NCBI GenBank assembly: GCA_958407465.1
Contig: CATYIV010000006.1
Location: 1-64,000, forward strand
Origin: an uncultured Collinsella sp.
Lineage (GTDB): Bacteria > Actinomycetota > Coriobacteriia > Coriobacteriales > Coriobacteriaceae
Reading direction: 5' to 3'
DNA: 64,000 nucleotides
Shown here: one piece after another, positions 16,881 to 26,069 of the stretch
Layout of the letters: each line of letters opens with the position of its first letter
Numbering within the stretch: the first letter of the stretch is position 1
Program-made: the position numbers and the translations under genes
The notes under the pieces: model-generated
Told to the model about the DNA's origin: nothing
What the model saw: the letters and a program-made list of their open reading frames with translations, nothing else
The model's database searches: none

Positions 16881-17903
16881 ATGACGGCAAGCGACGCGAC
16901 CGCGACAATTAAAAAGGGAAGTTCGGAGCCCAGTTTCGATAAAACGGCTCAACGCATCCTCAACCTTTTCTTTGTGCTCAACAGCTCCCCCGAACCGCTG
17001 ACGACCGAGCAGATTGTCTTGGATTCTGACCTGGGATATGGCTCGGGCAACATCGACTCGGATAAGCGCAAGTTTCGGCGCGATCGTGACAAACTGCTCG
17101 AGCGTGGCATCTTAATCAAGGAGGTTCGCCCCGCCGGTGCGCAGGAGACCGAGGAAAGCTCGTGGACAATCGACCGCGAGCACACGTTTGCAGCAGGTGG
17201 CCTCATCACCGCAGACGACGCCGACATCCTACTCAACGCCATCGACCAGACGCTAGCGGCCGGCTCTTCCACCTTTGCCGCGCCGCTTGCCGATATTCGC
17301 TCCAAAATTGCCTACCTCACCGGCATGTCGGCGGTGGACGAAGCACCGATCCGCCGCTCTTCCACCGTCGATGCGGTATGGAGCGCCTTTGCCGAGCGAT
17401 GCGCGCTGCGATTTTTATATCAGAACGGACGCGGCGAGCAGAAAGAACGTACCGTCTGCGTCTACGGCATGTTCGAGCGCGAGGGCGTGGCGTACTTCTG
17501 CGGCCTCGACAACGTCACCGACGACATCAGGACATTCCGCTGCGACCGTATCGTACGCGCTTGGCGTCCTTCGAAGGCCTACGCCATCCCTGCGGACTTC
17601 AATCTCAACGACTATCTGTTCTTTGAATTCGATTTTGCCGACCGACCGCCCGTTGCAGCCACGTTCTCGTTCGCCCCTCAGACGCAGATCGATATGATCA
17701 ACGGCCTCACGCGCGGGCGAGGTGAGCTCGCACACACCGATGCGGGATGGACCTGGACCGTTGACGTGCGTGACCTTGAAGCCGCCGCCTCATTTTGCAT
17801 GGCCCACGCCGTGGACGGCATGAGGCCCGTGGCCCCCAAATCGCTCAAGCAGGCGTGGAACCGCCTCATTGAAAGGACGGTGCACGAGCATGCCCGTGCG
17901 TAA
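16881..17903 (+). CDS. WYL-domain transcriptional regulator, first of a tandem pair
   Basis: A 340-residue protein with an N-terminal winged-helix region (about 20-85, QRILNLFFVLNSSPEPLTTEQI) and a WYL-type ligand-binding domain in the middle (about 175-240, CALRFLYQNGRGEQKERTV...AYFCGLDN). The overall layout resembles PafB/PafC, the paired WYL regulators that control DNA-damage genes in Actinomycetota. The second WYL gene overlaps its end by 14 bases, again as in pafBC. The convergent neighbour is a DinG-like DNA-repair helicase, which fits a damage-response role by inference only. Confidence 0.8.
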   Translation: MTASDATATIKKGSSEPSFDKTAQRILNLFFVLNSSPEPLTTEQIVLDSDLGYGSGNIDSDKRKFRRDRDKLLERGILIKEVRPAGAQETEESSWTIDREHTFAAGGLITADDADILLNAIDQTLAAGSSTFAAPLADIRSKIAYLTGMSAVDEAPIRRSSTVDAVWSAFAERCALRFLYQNGRGEQKERTVCVYGMFEREGVAYFCGLDNVTDDIRTFRCDRIVRAWRPSKAYAIPADFNLNDYLFFEFDFADRPPVAATFSFAPQTQIDMINGLTRGRGELAHTDAGWTWTVDVRDLEAAASFCMAHAVDGMRPVAPKSLKQAWNRLIERTVHEHARA

Positions 17904-18807
17904 ACTCACCAGCGAGCAGAGACTCTCGCGCGCCATCGACATCATGGAGGCCCTCTACGCCGCCGGCGAGAGCGGCATGACACGAGCCGAGATTTGCAGC
18001 CGCTTTGACATCACAGGGGTGTCGATCGACGAGATTCTCGAGATCGTCTCGACGCTCGCGGACCGAGAATCTGGTGCGCGCATCATCTGCGAATGCCACG
18101 GCGAGCGTGTGGTCCTCACTGGTGACGCCGGGCGTGTGCTACCGTTGCGCTTGAGTGCAGCCGAGGGCGCCGTGCTCAACCACGAACTTGAATCGTTGGA
18201 GATCGAGCCGCAGACGGCAGCTCGGATTCGACATGCCCTTCTGCCCGAAGAGCTCGGCTATAACCAACGCGTCTTTGACACCGTCAACCACGGGTCGCAC
18301 TGGCAGCAGCTGAGCTGCGCCATTCAGGACGGCGTTCGCTGTCGCATCTCGTATCGCTCGATGGACGATGCACGGCCACGCGAGCGTCTGGTCGACCCCT
18401 TGCGCATTACGGCAAACGGCGACCAAACATACCTGATTGCCTGGGACATCACAGTCGATGAGCAGCGCACCTATCGCATGGATAAAATCGAGGGACTCGC
18501 CTTGACGGAAGACTCCGTCGTGCCTCACGCACCGGACGTCGCATCCCTCCACGATTCCCTTGCCCGGACGCAGCATAGCGCAAAGCTTTTGATGCCATTC
18601 GATATGGCGGAGCATCTGGACTGGGCCGGCATCACCCTAATCGAGCGCAGCGGGACAGACACGGCAACGGTAACCGTGCATTACGGCTCCGAGCGTTGGC
18701 TACTGAGCCAGATAATCGCGGCGGGCGGAGCCATCCGCATCTTGGATGACCCCGCCCTGTCAAAGCGTCTGTGCGATATGGCAAAAACCCTCGTCTGTCC
18801 GCTTTAG
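17890..18807 (+). CDS. WYL-domain transcriptional regulator, second of a tandem pair
   Basis: A 305-residue protein from ATG 17890, overlapping the upstream gene by 14 bases, with AAAGGA about 12 bases before the start. The N-terminal helix-turn-helix (SRAIDIMEALYAAGESGMTRAEICSRF) is followed by the WYL core (CRISYRSMDD...YLIAWDITVDEQRTYRMDKIEGL) and a C-terminal extension (WCX-like) with TVTVHYGSERWLLSQI. Its partner is the first WYL protein; the two probably act as a heterodimer like PafBC. An upstream in-frame ATG (17869) is possible. Its stop codon overlaps that of the convergent dinG-like gene. Confidence 0.8.
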   Translation: MPVRKLTSEQRLSRAIDIMEALYAAGESGMTRAEICSRFDITGVSIDEILEIVSTLADRESGARIICECHGERVVLTGDAGRVLPLRLSAAEGAVLNHELESLEIEPQTAARIRHALLPEELGYNQRVFDTVNHGSHWQQLSCAIQDGVRCRISYRSMDDARPRERLVDPLRITANGDQTYLIAWDITVDEQRTYRMDKIEGLALTEDSVVPHAPDVASLHDSLARTQHSAKLLMPFDMAEHLDWAGITLIERSGTDTATVTVHYGSERWLLSQIIAAGGAIRILDDPALSKRLCDMAKTLVCPL

Positions 18808-21698
18808 CGCCGCCGCTCGTGGCGTGCGCGCCACAGTTGCAGATAGTGCCCGATCTGCGCCGATTCGATGCGCTGGTAGGAGCTCGTGGGCAGCGACGTT
18901 AAGAACTTCTTTCCGTAGCCCTTCGTCACCAGGCGCGGGTCGGCCAGAATCAGCACGCCGCAATCGGTCGACGAGCGGATAAGGCGGCCGGCCGCCTGCT
19001 TGACCTCGAGCACCGCCTCGGGCAGCGAATAGCGCGCCCAAGCGCGGTCTTCGCGCAAGTTGCGCTCGCACGAGAGCGGGTCCGTGGGGCTCGAGAACGG
19101 CAGCTTGGGAATAATGACGCAGCGCAGCGTCTCGCCGCTGGCGTCGAATCCCTCCCAGAAGGCCTTAAGCGCAAAAAGCGACGAGGTCGGCTCGTTGATA
19201 AACCGGTCGCGCAGGCGACGAGGAGATGAGTTGCGCTGCTGGCAGTTGAGTTCCAGACCCGCACGGGCCATCTTGGGCTCAACGCGGGTGTACAGGTCTT
19301 CCATGTCGCGCCGATTGGTGAACAGCGTGAGCACCGATCCGCCCATGGCAAGATGGGCGTCGACCAGCACGCGCTCGAGCGCCGTAAGATAGCTCTCACG
19401 ATCGCGCGGATCGGGTATATCGCCCGCAACGACTACAGCCATGTTCGAATCAAAGTCGTAGCTCGAGTCCAAGTGCAGCGATGAGGATGTTGAAGCACCG
19501 ATGCGATCGAGGCCGACCGCATGGTTAAAGTGTTCAAAGCTTTTGGACACCGTCATAGTCGCCGAGGCAAAGATAGCCGTGTGAACCTCGGGCAGCCACT
19601 CGGTTGCCAAGGCCTCGCCAATGTCGATGCGCTCTGCGGTCATCGACTCTCCGCCGGCACGCAGCCTGCGATTGACCTGCAGCGAATACACGTAGTGTTC
19701 ATCGGTGCCATCAATGATGAGTTTGAGGTTCTCGACCAGCTCGTGCAGGCGACGCGAGATATCACCCAGGTCAACAACAACCTCGGGCTTGTCGGCGGCG
19801 ACGGCTTGCACCAGCGCGTCGACGCTCTTGTCAGCCTGTTCCAATGCGTCGATGCCAGTGTAGGCCGACTGTAAGAAATCATGCCAGTCGTCAGATTCGC
19901 GCAGCTCGGGGCCAATCCATAGATTGGCATTGTCATAACCCCCACGCGCACGGCGGCCGAGCTCGCGAACGCCATCGAACACGTCGGCGATTGCCATGCT
20001 CGCGCGCGCAACCGTCGACGTCGCCTTGGCAGTAAGGCCCAGATAGAGCGTAGAGCCCTCGGAGGTTGCCAAATCACGGGAAACCTGGCTTAGCGCGCCG
20101 GTGCTCGAGCCACCCAGGCGCTCAAACAGAACGCGTGATTCGTCCGCCGACACCACGCGCGCCCACTGGCGGCGCGCCTCGCGCTCGATGGAATGGGCCT
20201 CGTCGATTACCCAATGACGAATCGGAGGTAAAATCCTGCCCTCGGCCGCGACATTGCGGAACAGCAGGGAATGGTTGGTGACCACCACATCGGCATGCGC
20301 CGCACGACGGCGAGCGCCGTGGACCAAACATTTATCAGGGAAAAACGGGCAGAGGCGACGAGCACACTCGCGCGAGGCCGTCGTAAAGTCGGGGCGGTTG
20401 ACGCTGCGCCACCGAATGCCGAGCGAGTCGAGGTCGCCATCGGCTGATTGGCAGACGTACGCCATAATGACCGCGACCGCCGTGAGCGTGTCCGCCGGAT
20501 CGCGCTTGGTGGTAATCTCGACCTGGCCTCGGCTCATGCGCTCAAGCTTGCGCAGGCACGGATAGTGGTCATAGCCCTTGAGAGCGCAAAATGACAGACC
20601 ACCGTCCAGTTGCTCGGCAAGTTTTGGCAGCTCATGGTACATGAGCTGGTCGGCAAGATTGTTCGATTTGGTCGCAATACCAACCGTGATGTTGTTACGG
20701 CGTGCTGCCTCGGCAAAAGGCACCAGATAGGCCATCGATTTGCCGACGCCCGTGCCCGCCTCAATTACGCGATGTGTGCCCGTGACCAGCGCATCGCGGA
20801 CCTCGAGCGCCATCGCGATCTGCTCATCACGCGGCTCGTAAGTGGGATACATGCGATTGACCAGGCCACCCGGCGCATAGTCTGCCTCAATCTCCTCACG
20901 ACTCGGCATCTTGAGGACCGGCAGTTCGTCGGCGTCCACCCGATCGTCGGCGCGATCGGCCTTGAGAACGTCAGCACGAGCGACGCTGAGAGAGAAGATA
21001 GAACCAGGGTTCTGCCCCGCCAAGAATGAGAAGATAGGACGATAGGACCAAGGCACATCCGGATGCATGTCGGCTAGGCGCGCCATGAGGCCCTGGGGCA
21101 AGTCGGTGAGCGCCACGAGCAACACACGCCATACGCCACACAGGGCGTCGACGTCGGCATTGGCACGGTGTGATACCGAGTCACAGCCAAACAGATCGGC
21201 CATAAAAGACAGCTTGTGCGAGGCCAGGCGCGGAAGCGCGATGCGCGACAGCGCCAGCGAATCGATCCAGATATCGCTCACGTTGACGCCGCCTTTGACC
21301 GACTCGATAAACGAGCGATCGAACGTGGCGTTATGTGCGATCACCGGGCAACCACCGACAAAATCGGCGAGAGCGGCGACGGCCTCAGCGGCCGACGGGG
21401 CATCTGCCACATCGGCATTTGTAATGCTCGTGAGCTCGGTAATCTCGGCGGGAATTAGCTGCTTGGGATGCACGAAGGTATCGAAGCGGTCGACGATCTC
21501 GCGGCCCGAAAGACGGGCCGCCGAGATCTCGATCAGCTCGTTGTCCTGCACCGAAAGACCTGTGGTCTCGGTATCGAGGACAATCACATCTTCCTCGATA
21601 AGGCCGAAGGACTGCGTTTTGGCGCGTTCGGCAAGCGTGGCATAGGAGTCGATGACAAACTGCGGCGTTCCTGACGAAACCGCGTCCTCGATTAGCAT
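18804..21698 (-). CDS. dinG: DinG-type helicase with N-terminal DnaQ-like 3'-5' exonuclease domain
   Basis: A 964-residue two-part enzyme. Residues about 35-195 form a DEDD exonuclease: VLDTETTGL with the first acidic pair, then IAHNATFDRSFIE and HRANADVDALCG. Residues about 285-960 are an XPD/DinG superfamily 2 helicase: Walker A GTGVGKS, VVTNHSLL, the DEAH box WVIDEAHSIE, FASATM and the C-terminal QAAGRLIRS. Cysteines in CARRLCPFFPDKC could hold the iron-sulphur cluster of this family. The layout matches the exonuclease-DinG fusion common in Gram-positive bacteria. ddl overlaps its start by seven bases. Exact substrates (R-loops, forks) are inferred from the family. Confidence 0.9.
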   Translation of the reverse strand: MLIEDAVSSGTPQFVIDSYATLAERAKTQSFGLIEEDVIVLDTETTGLSVQDNELIEISAARLSGREIVDRFDTFVHPKQLIPAEITELTSITNADVADAPSAAEAVAALADFVGGCPVIAHNATFDRSFIESVKGGVNVSDIWIDSLALSRIALPRLASHKLSFMADLFGCDSVSHRANADVDALCGVWRVLLVALTDLPQGLMARLADMHPDVPWSYRPIFSFLAGQNPGSIFSLSVARADVLKADRADDRVDADELPVLKMPSREEIEADYAPGGLVNRMYPTYEPRDEQIAMALEVRDALVTGTHRVIEAGTGVGKSMAYLVPFAEAARRNNITVGIATKSNNLADQLMYHELPKLAEQLDGGLSFCALKGYDHYPCLRKLERMSRGQVEITTKRDPADTLTAVAVIMAYVCQSADGDLDSLGIRWRSVNRPDFTTASRECARRLCPFFPDKCLVHGARRRAAHADVVVTNHSLLFRNVAAEGRILPPIRHWVIDEAHSIEREARRQWARVVSADESRVLFERLGGSSTGALSQVSRDLATSEGSTLYLGLTAKATSTVARASMAIADVFDGVRELGRRARGGYDNANLWIGPELRESDDWHDFLQSAYTGIDALEQADKSVDALVQAVAADKPEVVVDLGDISRRLHELVENLKLIIDGTDEHYVYSLQVNRRLRAGGESMTAERIDIGEALATEWLPEVHTAIFASATMTVSKSFEHFNHAVGLDRIGASTSSSLHLDSSYDFDSNMAVVVAGDIPDPRDRESYLTALERVLVDAHLAMGGSVLTLFTNRRDMEDLYTRVEPKMARAGLELNCQQRNSSPRRLRDRFINEPTSSLFALKAFWEGFDASGETLRCVIIPKLPFSSPTDPLSCERNLREDRAWARYSLPEAVLEVKQAAGRLIRSSTDCGVLILADPRLVTKGYGKKFLTSLPTSSYQRIESAQIGHYLQLWRARHERRR

Positions 21699-22657
21699 GC
21701 AATGCCCGCTCGACGAAGGCCCATACGGATCAGGCTGTCACAGACCTGCGGGAACGTCATGTCGTCTGTGTGGCGAATCTCATCCGGATACAGCGACGTA
21801 TCGGTCATGCCGGGAATGGTGTTGGTCTCGAGGATGACGGGGCCGTCCTCGCTCACGATAAAATCGCTGCGCGAGATGCCCAGGCAACCGAGGGCCTTGT
21901 GAGCAGCACAGGCAAGCTCCTGAGCGCGAGCGTAATTCTCGGGTGAAATCTGCGCCGGAATGCGATGGATGTCCGTAGGGTCGACATACTTCACGTCCAG
22001 ATCGTAGAACTCACAGTCCTCGGGCTTGCGAATCTCGACAATCGGTAGGGCGCGCACGTCGTCCTCGCCGTACACGCCGACGGTGATCTCGGTACCCTCG
22101 ATGCACTTCTCGACCAGCACTTTGTCGCCGTACTCAAACGCCTTGGCAATTGCCGCGGGCAGCTCGGAGGGCTCATGCACCAGGGAAATGCCATAGCTGG
22201 AACCGTTGACGGCCGGCTTCACAAAGCAGCGCTCGCCACAAACCTCGACGATATGATCGATATCGACTTCATCGCCCACCTCGAGCGCAAGGCCGGGGGC
22301 AATGGGAATGCCCGCCTTGGCGTACAGGAGCTTAGAGACCTCCTTGTCGGCACCGCAGGCGCTGGCAAGCACACCCGAAGCCGTGTAGGGGATACCCAGG
22401 GTCTCCATGGCGCCTTGCATGGCGCCATCCTCGCCGCCGGCACCGTGCATGGCGATAAACGCCACGTCAAAGCCGCCGGTCGCCATGGTTACCATAAAAT
22501 CATCGGCAGCCGTGTCGAGCAGCTCCACCGAAGTGTAGCCGGCCTCCTTCAAGGCAACCACGACGTTCTTTCCCGAATTGAGCGAGATCTCGCGCTCAGC
22601 GGAATGACCGCCCGCCAAGACCGCTACGTGCATGTTCTCTAGGCTTTTACCCGGCAT
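21692..22657 (-). CDS. ddl: D-alanine-D-alanine ligase
   Basis: A 321-residue ATP-grasp enzyme that makes the D-Ala-D-Ala dipeptide for peptidoglycan. It has the N-terminal AGGHSAEREISL block (about 15-26), the MHGAGGEDGAMQG loop, FVKPAVNGSSYGISLV in the ATP-grasp domain and the C-terminal metal/active-site motif ILETNTIPGMTDTSLYP. The length is usual. It starts at ATG 22657; a second ATG nine codons in (MHVAVLAGG) is also possible. It is divergent from rlmN and overlaps the following dinG-like gene by seven bases, so the two are probably co-transcribed. Confidence 0.95.
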   Translation of the reverse strand: MPGKSLENMHVAVLAGGHSAEREISLNSGKNVVVALKEAGYTSVELLDTAADDFMVTMATGGFDVAFIAMHGAGGEDGAMQGAMETLGIPYTASGVLASACGADKEVSKLLYAKAGIPIAPGLALEVGDEVDIDHIVEVCGERCFVKPAVNGSSYGISLVHEPSELPAAIAKAFEYGDKVLVEKCIEGTEITVGVYGEDDVRALPIVEIRKPEDCEFYDLDVKYVDPTDIHRIPAQISPENYARAQELACAAHKALGCLGISRSDFIVSEDGPVILETNTIPGMTDTSLYPDEIRHTDDMTFPQVCDSLIRMGLRRAGIAC

Positions 22658-22742
22658 GGGCAGACTCCTCCTCTATAATTTCTGCAGCTGATACCATATT
22701 GTAGCGATACCCTCTACGTTTCCCCAAAATCGAAAGGCTTCC

Positions 22743-23795
22743 ATGAATCCCAGGACTAAATCTCAGGACATTCGCGACTTGAGCCAAAACGATATTCGCG
22801 AGCTCGTGGCCGAGCTTGGCCAGCCCGCCTTCCGCGCGAAGCAGCTCATCGAATGGGTCTTTGAGAAGAACGTTTGTTCGTTTGACGATATGACCAACCT
22901 TCCCAAGGCTTTCCGCGAGCAGCTTAAAGAGGCTTTTGCCTTTGATACGCCCACTGAACTCACCAAGCAAGTTTCCAAAGATGGCTCGCGCAAGTATCTG
23001 CTCGAGTACCACGACGGCGTTTCCGTCGAGACTGTCGGCATGCCCCGTCGTAACAAGCTTTCCGTCTGCGTTTCCACCCAAGCTGGCTGCGGCATGGGCT
23101 GTGCCTTTTGCGCTACCGGTCTCAACGGCCTCAAGCGCTCTCTGACCGCTCAAGAGATCGTCGACCAGGTACTTCATGTATCCAACGACTTTGGCGAGCG
23201 CGCCACGAGCGTCGTCTTCATGGGCCAGGGCGAACCATTTGCCAACTACGACGAGGTTCTCAAGGCGCTGCGAATCCTCAACGACCCCGATGGCATCGGT
23301 ATCGGTGCTCGTCACCTCACCGTCTCTACCAGTGGCGTTATTCCCGGTATTCGCAAATTTGCCGACATCCCCGAGCAGTTCACGCTTGCTGTTTCACTGC
23401 ATTCCGCCATCCAGTCGACGCGCAATAAGCTCATGCCCGGTGTTAAGAAGTACACGTTGCTTCGCCTTCACGAGGCGCTTCAGCTCTACACCGAGAAGAC
23501 TGGCCGCCGCCCGACCTATGAGTATGCCATGATCGAAGGCGTCAACGATACGAATCCCGAGATGCAGGCGCTCTGCGACTTCTGCGAGGGAACGCTGTGC
23601 CACGTTAACCTCATTCAGCTTAACGACATCGAGGGTAGCCCGCTCAAGCCGTCGCCGATTCATAAGGTTGAGGATCTTCAGCGTCGCCTTGAGTCCCGTG
23701 GCATCGAGACAACGATTCGTAACTCCCGTGGTAACGATATTGACGCCGCTTGCGGACAGCTGAAGCAGCGCTTCAAAGTTCAGAAGAACGCATAG
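22743..23795 (+). CDS. rlmN: 23S rRNA/tRNA adenine-C2 methyltransferase RlmN
   Basis: A 350-residue radical-SAM enzyme that methylates C2 of A2503 in 23S rRNA and A37 of some tRNAs. The cluster-binding motif is CGMGCAFC (about 117-124), preceded by the N-terminal recognition region (ELGQPAFRAKQLIEWVF). Downstream are FMGQGEPFANYDEV, the SAM-contact SLHSA and the catalytic cysteine in DIDAACGQLKQR near the C-terminus. The start ATG 22743 is followed by a typical MNPRTKSQDIRDLSQ. A terminator follows, with a parS-like sequence between stop and terminator. Confidence 0.96.
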   Translation: MNPRTKSQDIRDLSQNDIRELVAELGQPAFRAKQLIEWVFEKNVCSFDDMTNLPKAFREQLKEAFAFDTPTELTKQVSKDGSRKYLLEYHDGVSVETVGMPRRNKLSVCVSTQAGCGMGCAFCATGLNGLKRSLTAQEIVDQVLHVSNDFGERATSVVFMGQGEPFANYDEVLKALRILNDPDGIGIGARHLTVSTSGVIPGIRKFADIPEQFTLAVSLHSAIQSTRNKLMPGVKKYTLLRLHEALQLYTEKTGRRPTYEYAMIEGVNDTNPEMQALCDFCEGTLCHVNLIQLNDIEGSPLKPSPIHKVEDLQRRLESRGIETTIRNSRGNDIDAACGQLKQRFKVQKNA

Positions 23796-23812
23796 GGGAG
23801 TCGCACCCAAAA

Positions 23813-23828
23813 CGTTTCATGTGAAACA
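23813..23828. promoter_or_regulatory. parS-like site (14/16) after rlmN
   Basis: CGTTTCATGTGAAACA differs from TGTTTCACGTGAAACA at positions 1 and 8. It lies about 2.2 kb from the three perfect sites, just behind the rlmN stop codon, so it may be a weak ParB site. Confidence 0.55.
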
Positions 23829-23831
23829 TCG

Positions 23832-23868
23832 AACGACCCCGGTTGCAGGATATGCAACCGGGGTCGTT
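23832..23868 (+). terminator. Terminator of rlmN
   Basis: Perfect 15-bp stem (23832-23846 with 23854-23868) followed by TTCATTTATT. Confidence 0.85.
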
Positions 23869-23930
23869 TCATTTATTGACCTTAATTTTGAATCAGCTGC
23901 TACTGGTCCCATTTTTACGGCCAAAATAAG

Positions 23931-23962
23931 GGGTCCTTGTCTCGTGAATCAGACAAGGACCC
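23931..23962 (-). terminator. Terminator of the parAB operon
   Basis: Perfect 12-bp stem GGGTCCTTGTCT/AGACAAGGACCC with an eight-base loop and T-rich sequence behind it on the minus strand, 30 bases after the last gene. Confidence 0.85.
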
Positions 23963-23984
23963 ATCACAATATGCTAAGTAATTG

Positions 23985-23996
23985 TTAGGTACCTAA
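23985..23996. repeat. Palindrome TTAGGTACCTAA, copy 1
   Basis: A perfect 12-bp palindrome overlapping the stop codon of the small gene at 23993. An identical copy lies at 27490-27501. Confidence 0.7.
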
Positions 23997-24247
23997 TAGC
24001 CTACATTTTCCCATTGGTTGCTGACCCAACCCTGATTAATCTTGGGATTCTTCGTTACCTGAGCAGTACGCATTGCAACATCTTCTGTCATAACATCCAT
24101 TTTCTTCTTGGATGTATCGATAATATCTTGCGCACTACGAAGCAAACGACCTTGAAGTTCATCGTCTGTCGCGATCTTATAGCCAGCAAAGGCACCAGCC
24201 GCGACAGTCGTCGCCAATGCAATCGCAGTTAAAATTCTATTCCTCAT
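23993..24247 (-). CDS. Small membrane-anchored protein downstream of parB
   Basis: An 84-residue protein with an N-terminal membrane segment (about residues 4-22, ILTAIALATTVAAGAFAGY) and a hydrophilic, helix-prone remainder with DTSKKKMDVMTEDVAMRTAQ; it resembles YtxH-type envelope proteins only in layout. I chose ATG 24247 because AAGGAGG lies five bases upstream, so the gene overlaps the parB stop region by 11 bases and is the last gene of the parA-parB transcript. No function is known to me. Confidence 0.65.
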   Translation of the reverse strand: MRNRILTAIALATTVAAGAFAGYKIATDDELQGRLLRSAQDIIDTSKKKMDVMTEDVAMRTAQVTKNPKINQGWVSNQWENVGY

Positions 24248-25142
24248 CTTGGCCTCCTTGATCAAACTGAATCATTTCGCCAAGAATACGAGAGAGCTCT
24301 TCCTCGTCTTTAAACTCAATCTCAATCTTATTCTTTCCACGCGAGCTCTTCACACGCACGTTGGTATTAAAAACCTGACGAAGCACGCGGGCTGCCTTTT
24401 TAAAAGACTGAGGGGTTGTAGGCCTCGGCGTCTTAGGTGTCTCTCCGGCAGAAAACAACGGAGCAAGATTTTCTGTCGCTCTTACGGAAAGGCCCTCTGC
24501 AACAACCTTCTCTGCAAGTCGAATTCGAGCATCCTCATAGGGAACTGCAAGAATCGCACGTGCATGACCAGCAGTAAGTTTACCCTCAAAAATCATCTGC
24601 TGAACTACTTCGGGGAGATCGAGAAGACGCAGTGAGTTTGTAATTGCAGAGCGTGACTTGCTTACTGCCTTCGACAATGCCTCCTGGGTCATACCGCTGG
24701 CATCGATGAGCTGTCGATAGCCCTTAGCCTCTTCGACGGGATTCAGATCTGAACGTTGAAGGTTTTCGATAAGAGCAAGAGCCAGCATCTCTTCATCATT
24801 TACCTCTTTAATGATGACTGGCAATTCTTCAAGGCCAGCAAGCTTTGACGCCTGGTAACGACGCTCACCAGCGATGATCTCATAGCCGTTTCCATGCTTG
24901 CGAACCAAAAGCGGCTGCAAAACGCCATGTTCTTGGATTGACTCGCTCAACTCGCGAAGTTCAGTTTCGTTAAAGTGAATTCGCGGCTGATTAGGGTTGG
25001 GAACGATATCCTCAATAGGTAGTTTTGTTTCAGATGCAGCATTAGAAGCCGATGCAGCCGAACCGCCGGTCTCATACTCGGCCTCTGAAACCAAAGCATT
25101 CAGTCCACGTCCCAATCCGCCACGTTTCTTTACACTAGGCAC
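24237..25142 (-). CDS. parB: Chromosome-partition protein ParB (Spo0J)
   Basis: A 301-residue ParB that binds parS, loads CTP and spreads as a sliding clamp to build the segregation complex. It has the N-terminal ParA-contact tail (GGLGRGLNALV), the CTP/NTD block with QPRIHF and GERRYQASKLAG, the helix-turn-helix that reads parS (MTQEALSKAVSKSRSAITNSLRLL) and the C-terminal dimer domain. Three perfect parS sites lie about 0.9 kb upstream, between parA and rsmG. It overlaps parA by eight bases. The gene is AT-richer than its neighbours. Confidence 0.96.
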   Translation of the reverse strand: MPSVKKRGGLGRGLNALVSEAEYETGGSAASASNAASETKLPIEDIVPNPNQPRIHFNETELRELSESIQEHGVLQPLLVRKHGNGYEIIAGERRYQASKLAGLEELPVIIKEVNDEEMLALALIENLQRSDLNPVEEAKGYRQLIDASGMTQEALSKAVSKSRSAITNSLRLLDLPEVVQQMIFEGKLTAGHARAILAVPYEDARIRLAEKVVAEGLSVRATENLAPLFSAGETPKTPRPTTPQSFKKAARVLRQVFNTNVRVKSSRGKNKIEIEFKDEEELSRILGEMIQFDQGGQDEE

Positions 25143-25935
25143 GCTTGATCACCTCTTTTGCAAGGTTCATATATGCTTTTGCACCCTTATTTTGAGGTGC
25201 ATAGGTAATTACTGGTTCTCCAAAAGACGGAGCTTCGGAGATTTTAACCGTACGGGGGATTAGCGTCTTAAACGCCTTATCACCAAAGTACGATTGAACC
25301 TCCTCAACAACCTGATTCGATAGTGAAGTACGCGAGTCATACATGGTCATAAGCACACCATAGGTGTCTAAGCCCTTGTTCAGCCTTGATTTGACCATCT
25401 TCATTGACTCAAGCAGCTTCGTAACGCCCTCGAGTGCGTAATATTCGCACTGGATCGGAATCAAAACGCTGTCTGCTGCGGTCAAAGCGTTGATAGTAAG
25501 CAGGCCGAGCGAAGGAGGACAGTCAATGAAAATAAAATCGAACTCGTCCTGAATCGGCTCAAGCAAATCTTTGAGGCGGGTTTCACGTGCAATTGCGCTT
25601 ACGAGCTCAATTTCGGCGCCTGCAAGCTGAATTGTAGCTGGAATTACGAATACCTTTTTGCAATTTGTATCAAGAACAAGTGATTCTGCCGGCACATCAT
25701 TCAACAATGCATCATAGATGCAGTGATCAAGGTCTTCTTTTTCAACTCCGAATCCACTGGTGCTGTTTCCCTGCGGATCAAAATCGACAATCAGTGTCTT
25801 ACGACCCTGCTCACCCAGTGCTGCTGCAAGGTTTACAGCCGTCGTTGACTTACCGACGCCGCCTTTTTGATTGATGATTGCAATGATACGCGTGTCTTTT
25901 GCGCTCTTTGAACGCTTAACGTCGCGAAATCCCAC
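25135..25935 (-). CDS. parA: Chromosome-partition ATPase ParA (Soj)
   Basis: A 266-residue deviant Walker ATPase that forms DNA-bound dimers and pulls ParB-parS complexes apart; family members may also affect DnaA. The deviant Walker A is NQKGGVGKSTTAVNLAAALG (about 22-41), Walker A' is LIVDFDPQGN and Walker B is FIFIDCPPSLG. The N-terminal 14 residues (MGFRDVKRSKSAKD) form a short basic extension. Its start (ATG 25935) is 39 bases from the first perfect parS site, so ParB loading could affect transcription of the operon. Confidence 0.96.
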   Translation of the reverse strand: MGFRDVKRSKSAKDTRIIAIINQKGGVGKSTTAVNLAAALGEQGRKTLIVDFDPQGNSTSGFGVEKEDLDHCIYDALLNDVPAESLVLDTNCKKVFVIPATIQLAGAEIELVSAIARETRLKDLLEPIQDEFDFIFIDCPPSLGLLTINALTAADSVLIPIQCEYYALEGVTKLLESMKMVKSRLNKGLDTYGVLMTMYDSRTSLSNQVVEEVQSYFGDKAFKTLIPRTVKISEAPSFGEPVITYAPQNKGAKAYMNLAKEVIKRA

Positions 25936-25974
25936 GGTCCCTCCTGGTGTGTATTAAAGCTGTCAAACGGAGGA

Positions 25975-25990
25975 TGTTTCACGTGAAACA
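25975..25990. promoter_or_regulatory. parS site 1 (perfect)
   Basis: TGTTTCACGTGAAACA, identical to the general bacterial parS sequence. It lies 39 bases upstream of the parA start. Confidence 0.95.
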
Positions 25991-26013
25991 TTCCGAATCG
26001 ATATCAACCGCCA

Positions 26014-26029
26014 TGTTTCACGTGAAACA
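26014..26029. promoter_or_regulatory. parS site 2 (perfect)
   Basis: TGTTTCACGTGAAACA, starting exactly 39 bases after site 1. The spacer sequence is unrelated to the next one, so the spacing is not due to a longer repeat. Confidence 0.95.
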
Positions 26030-26052
26030 CTGCAAGTTGTTAGTATCCATTA

Positions 26053-26068
26053 TGTTTCACGTGAAACA
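26053..26068. promoter_or_regulatory. parS site 3 (perfect)
   Basis: TGTTTCACGTGAAACA, again exactly 39 bases after site 2. It ends one base before the rsmG stop codon. Confidence 0.95.
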
Positions 26069-26069
26069 T

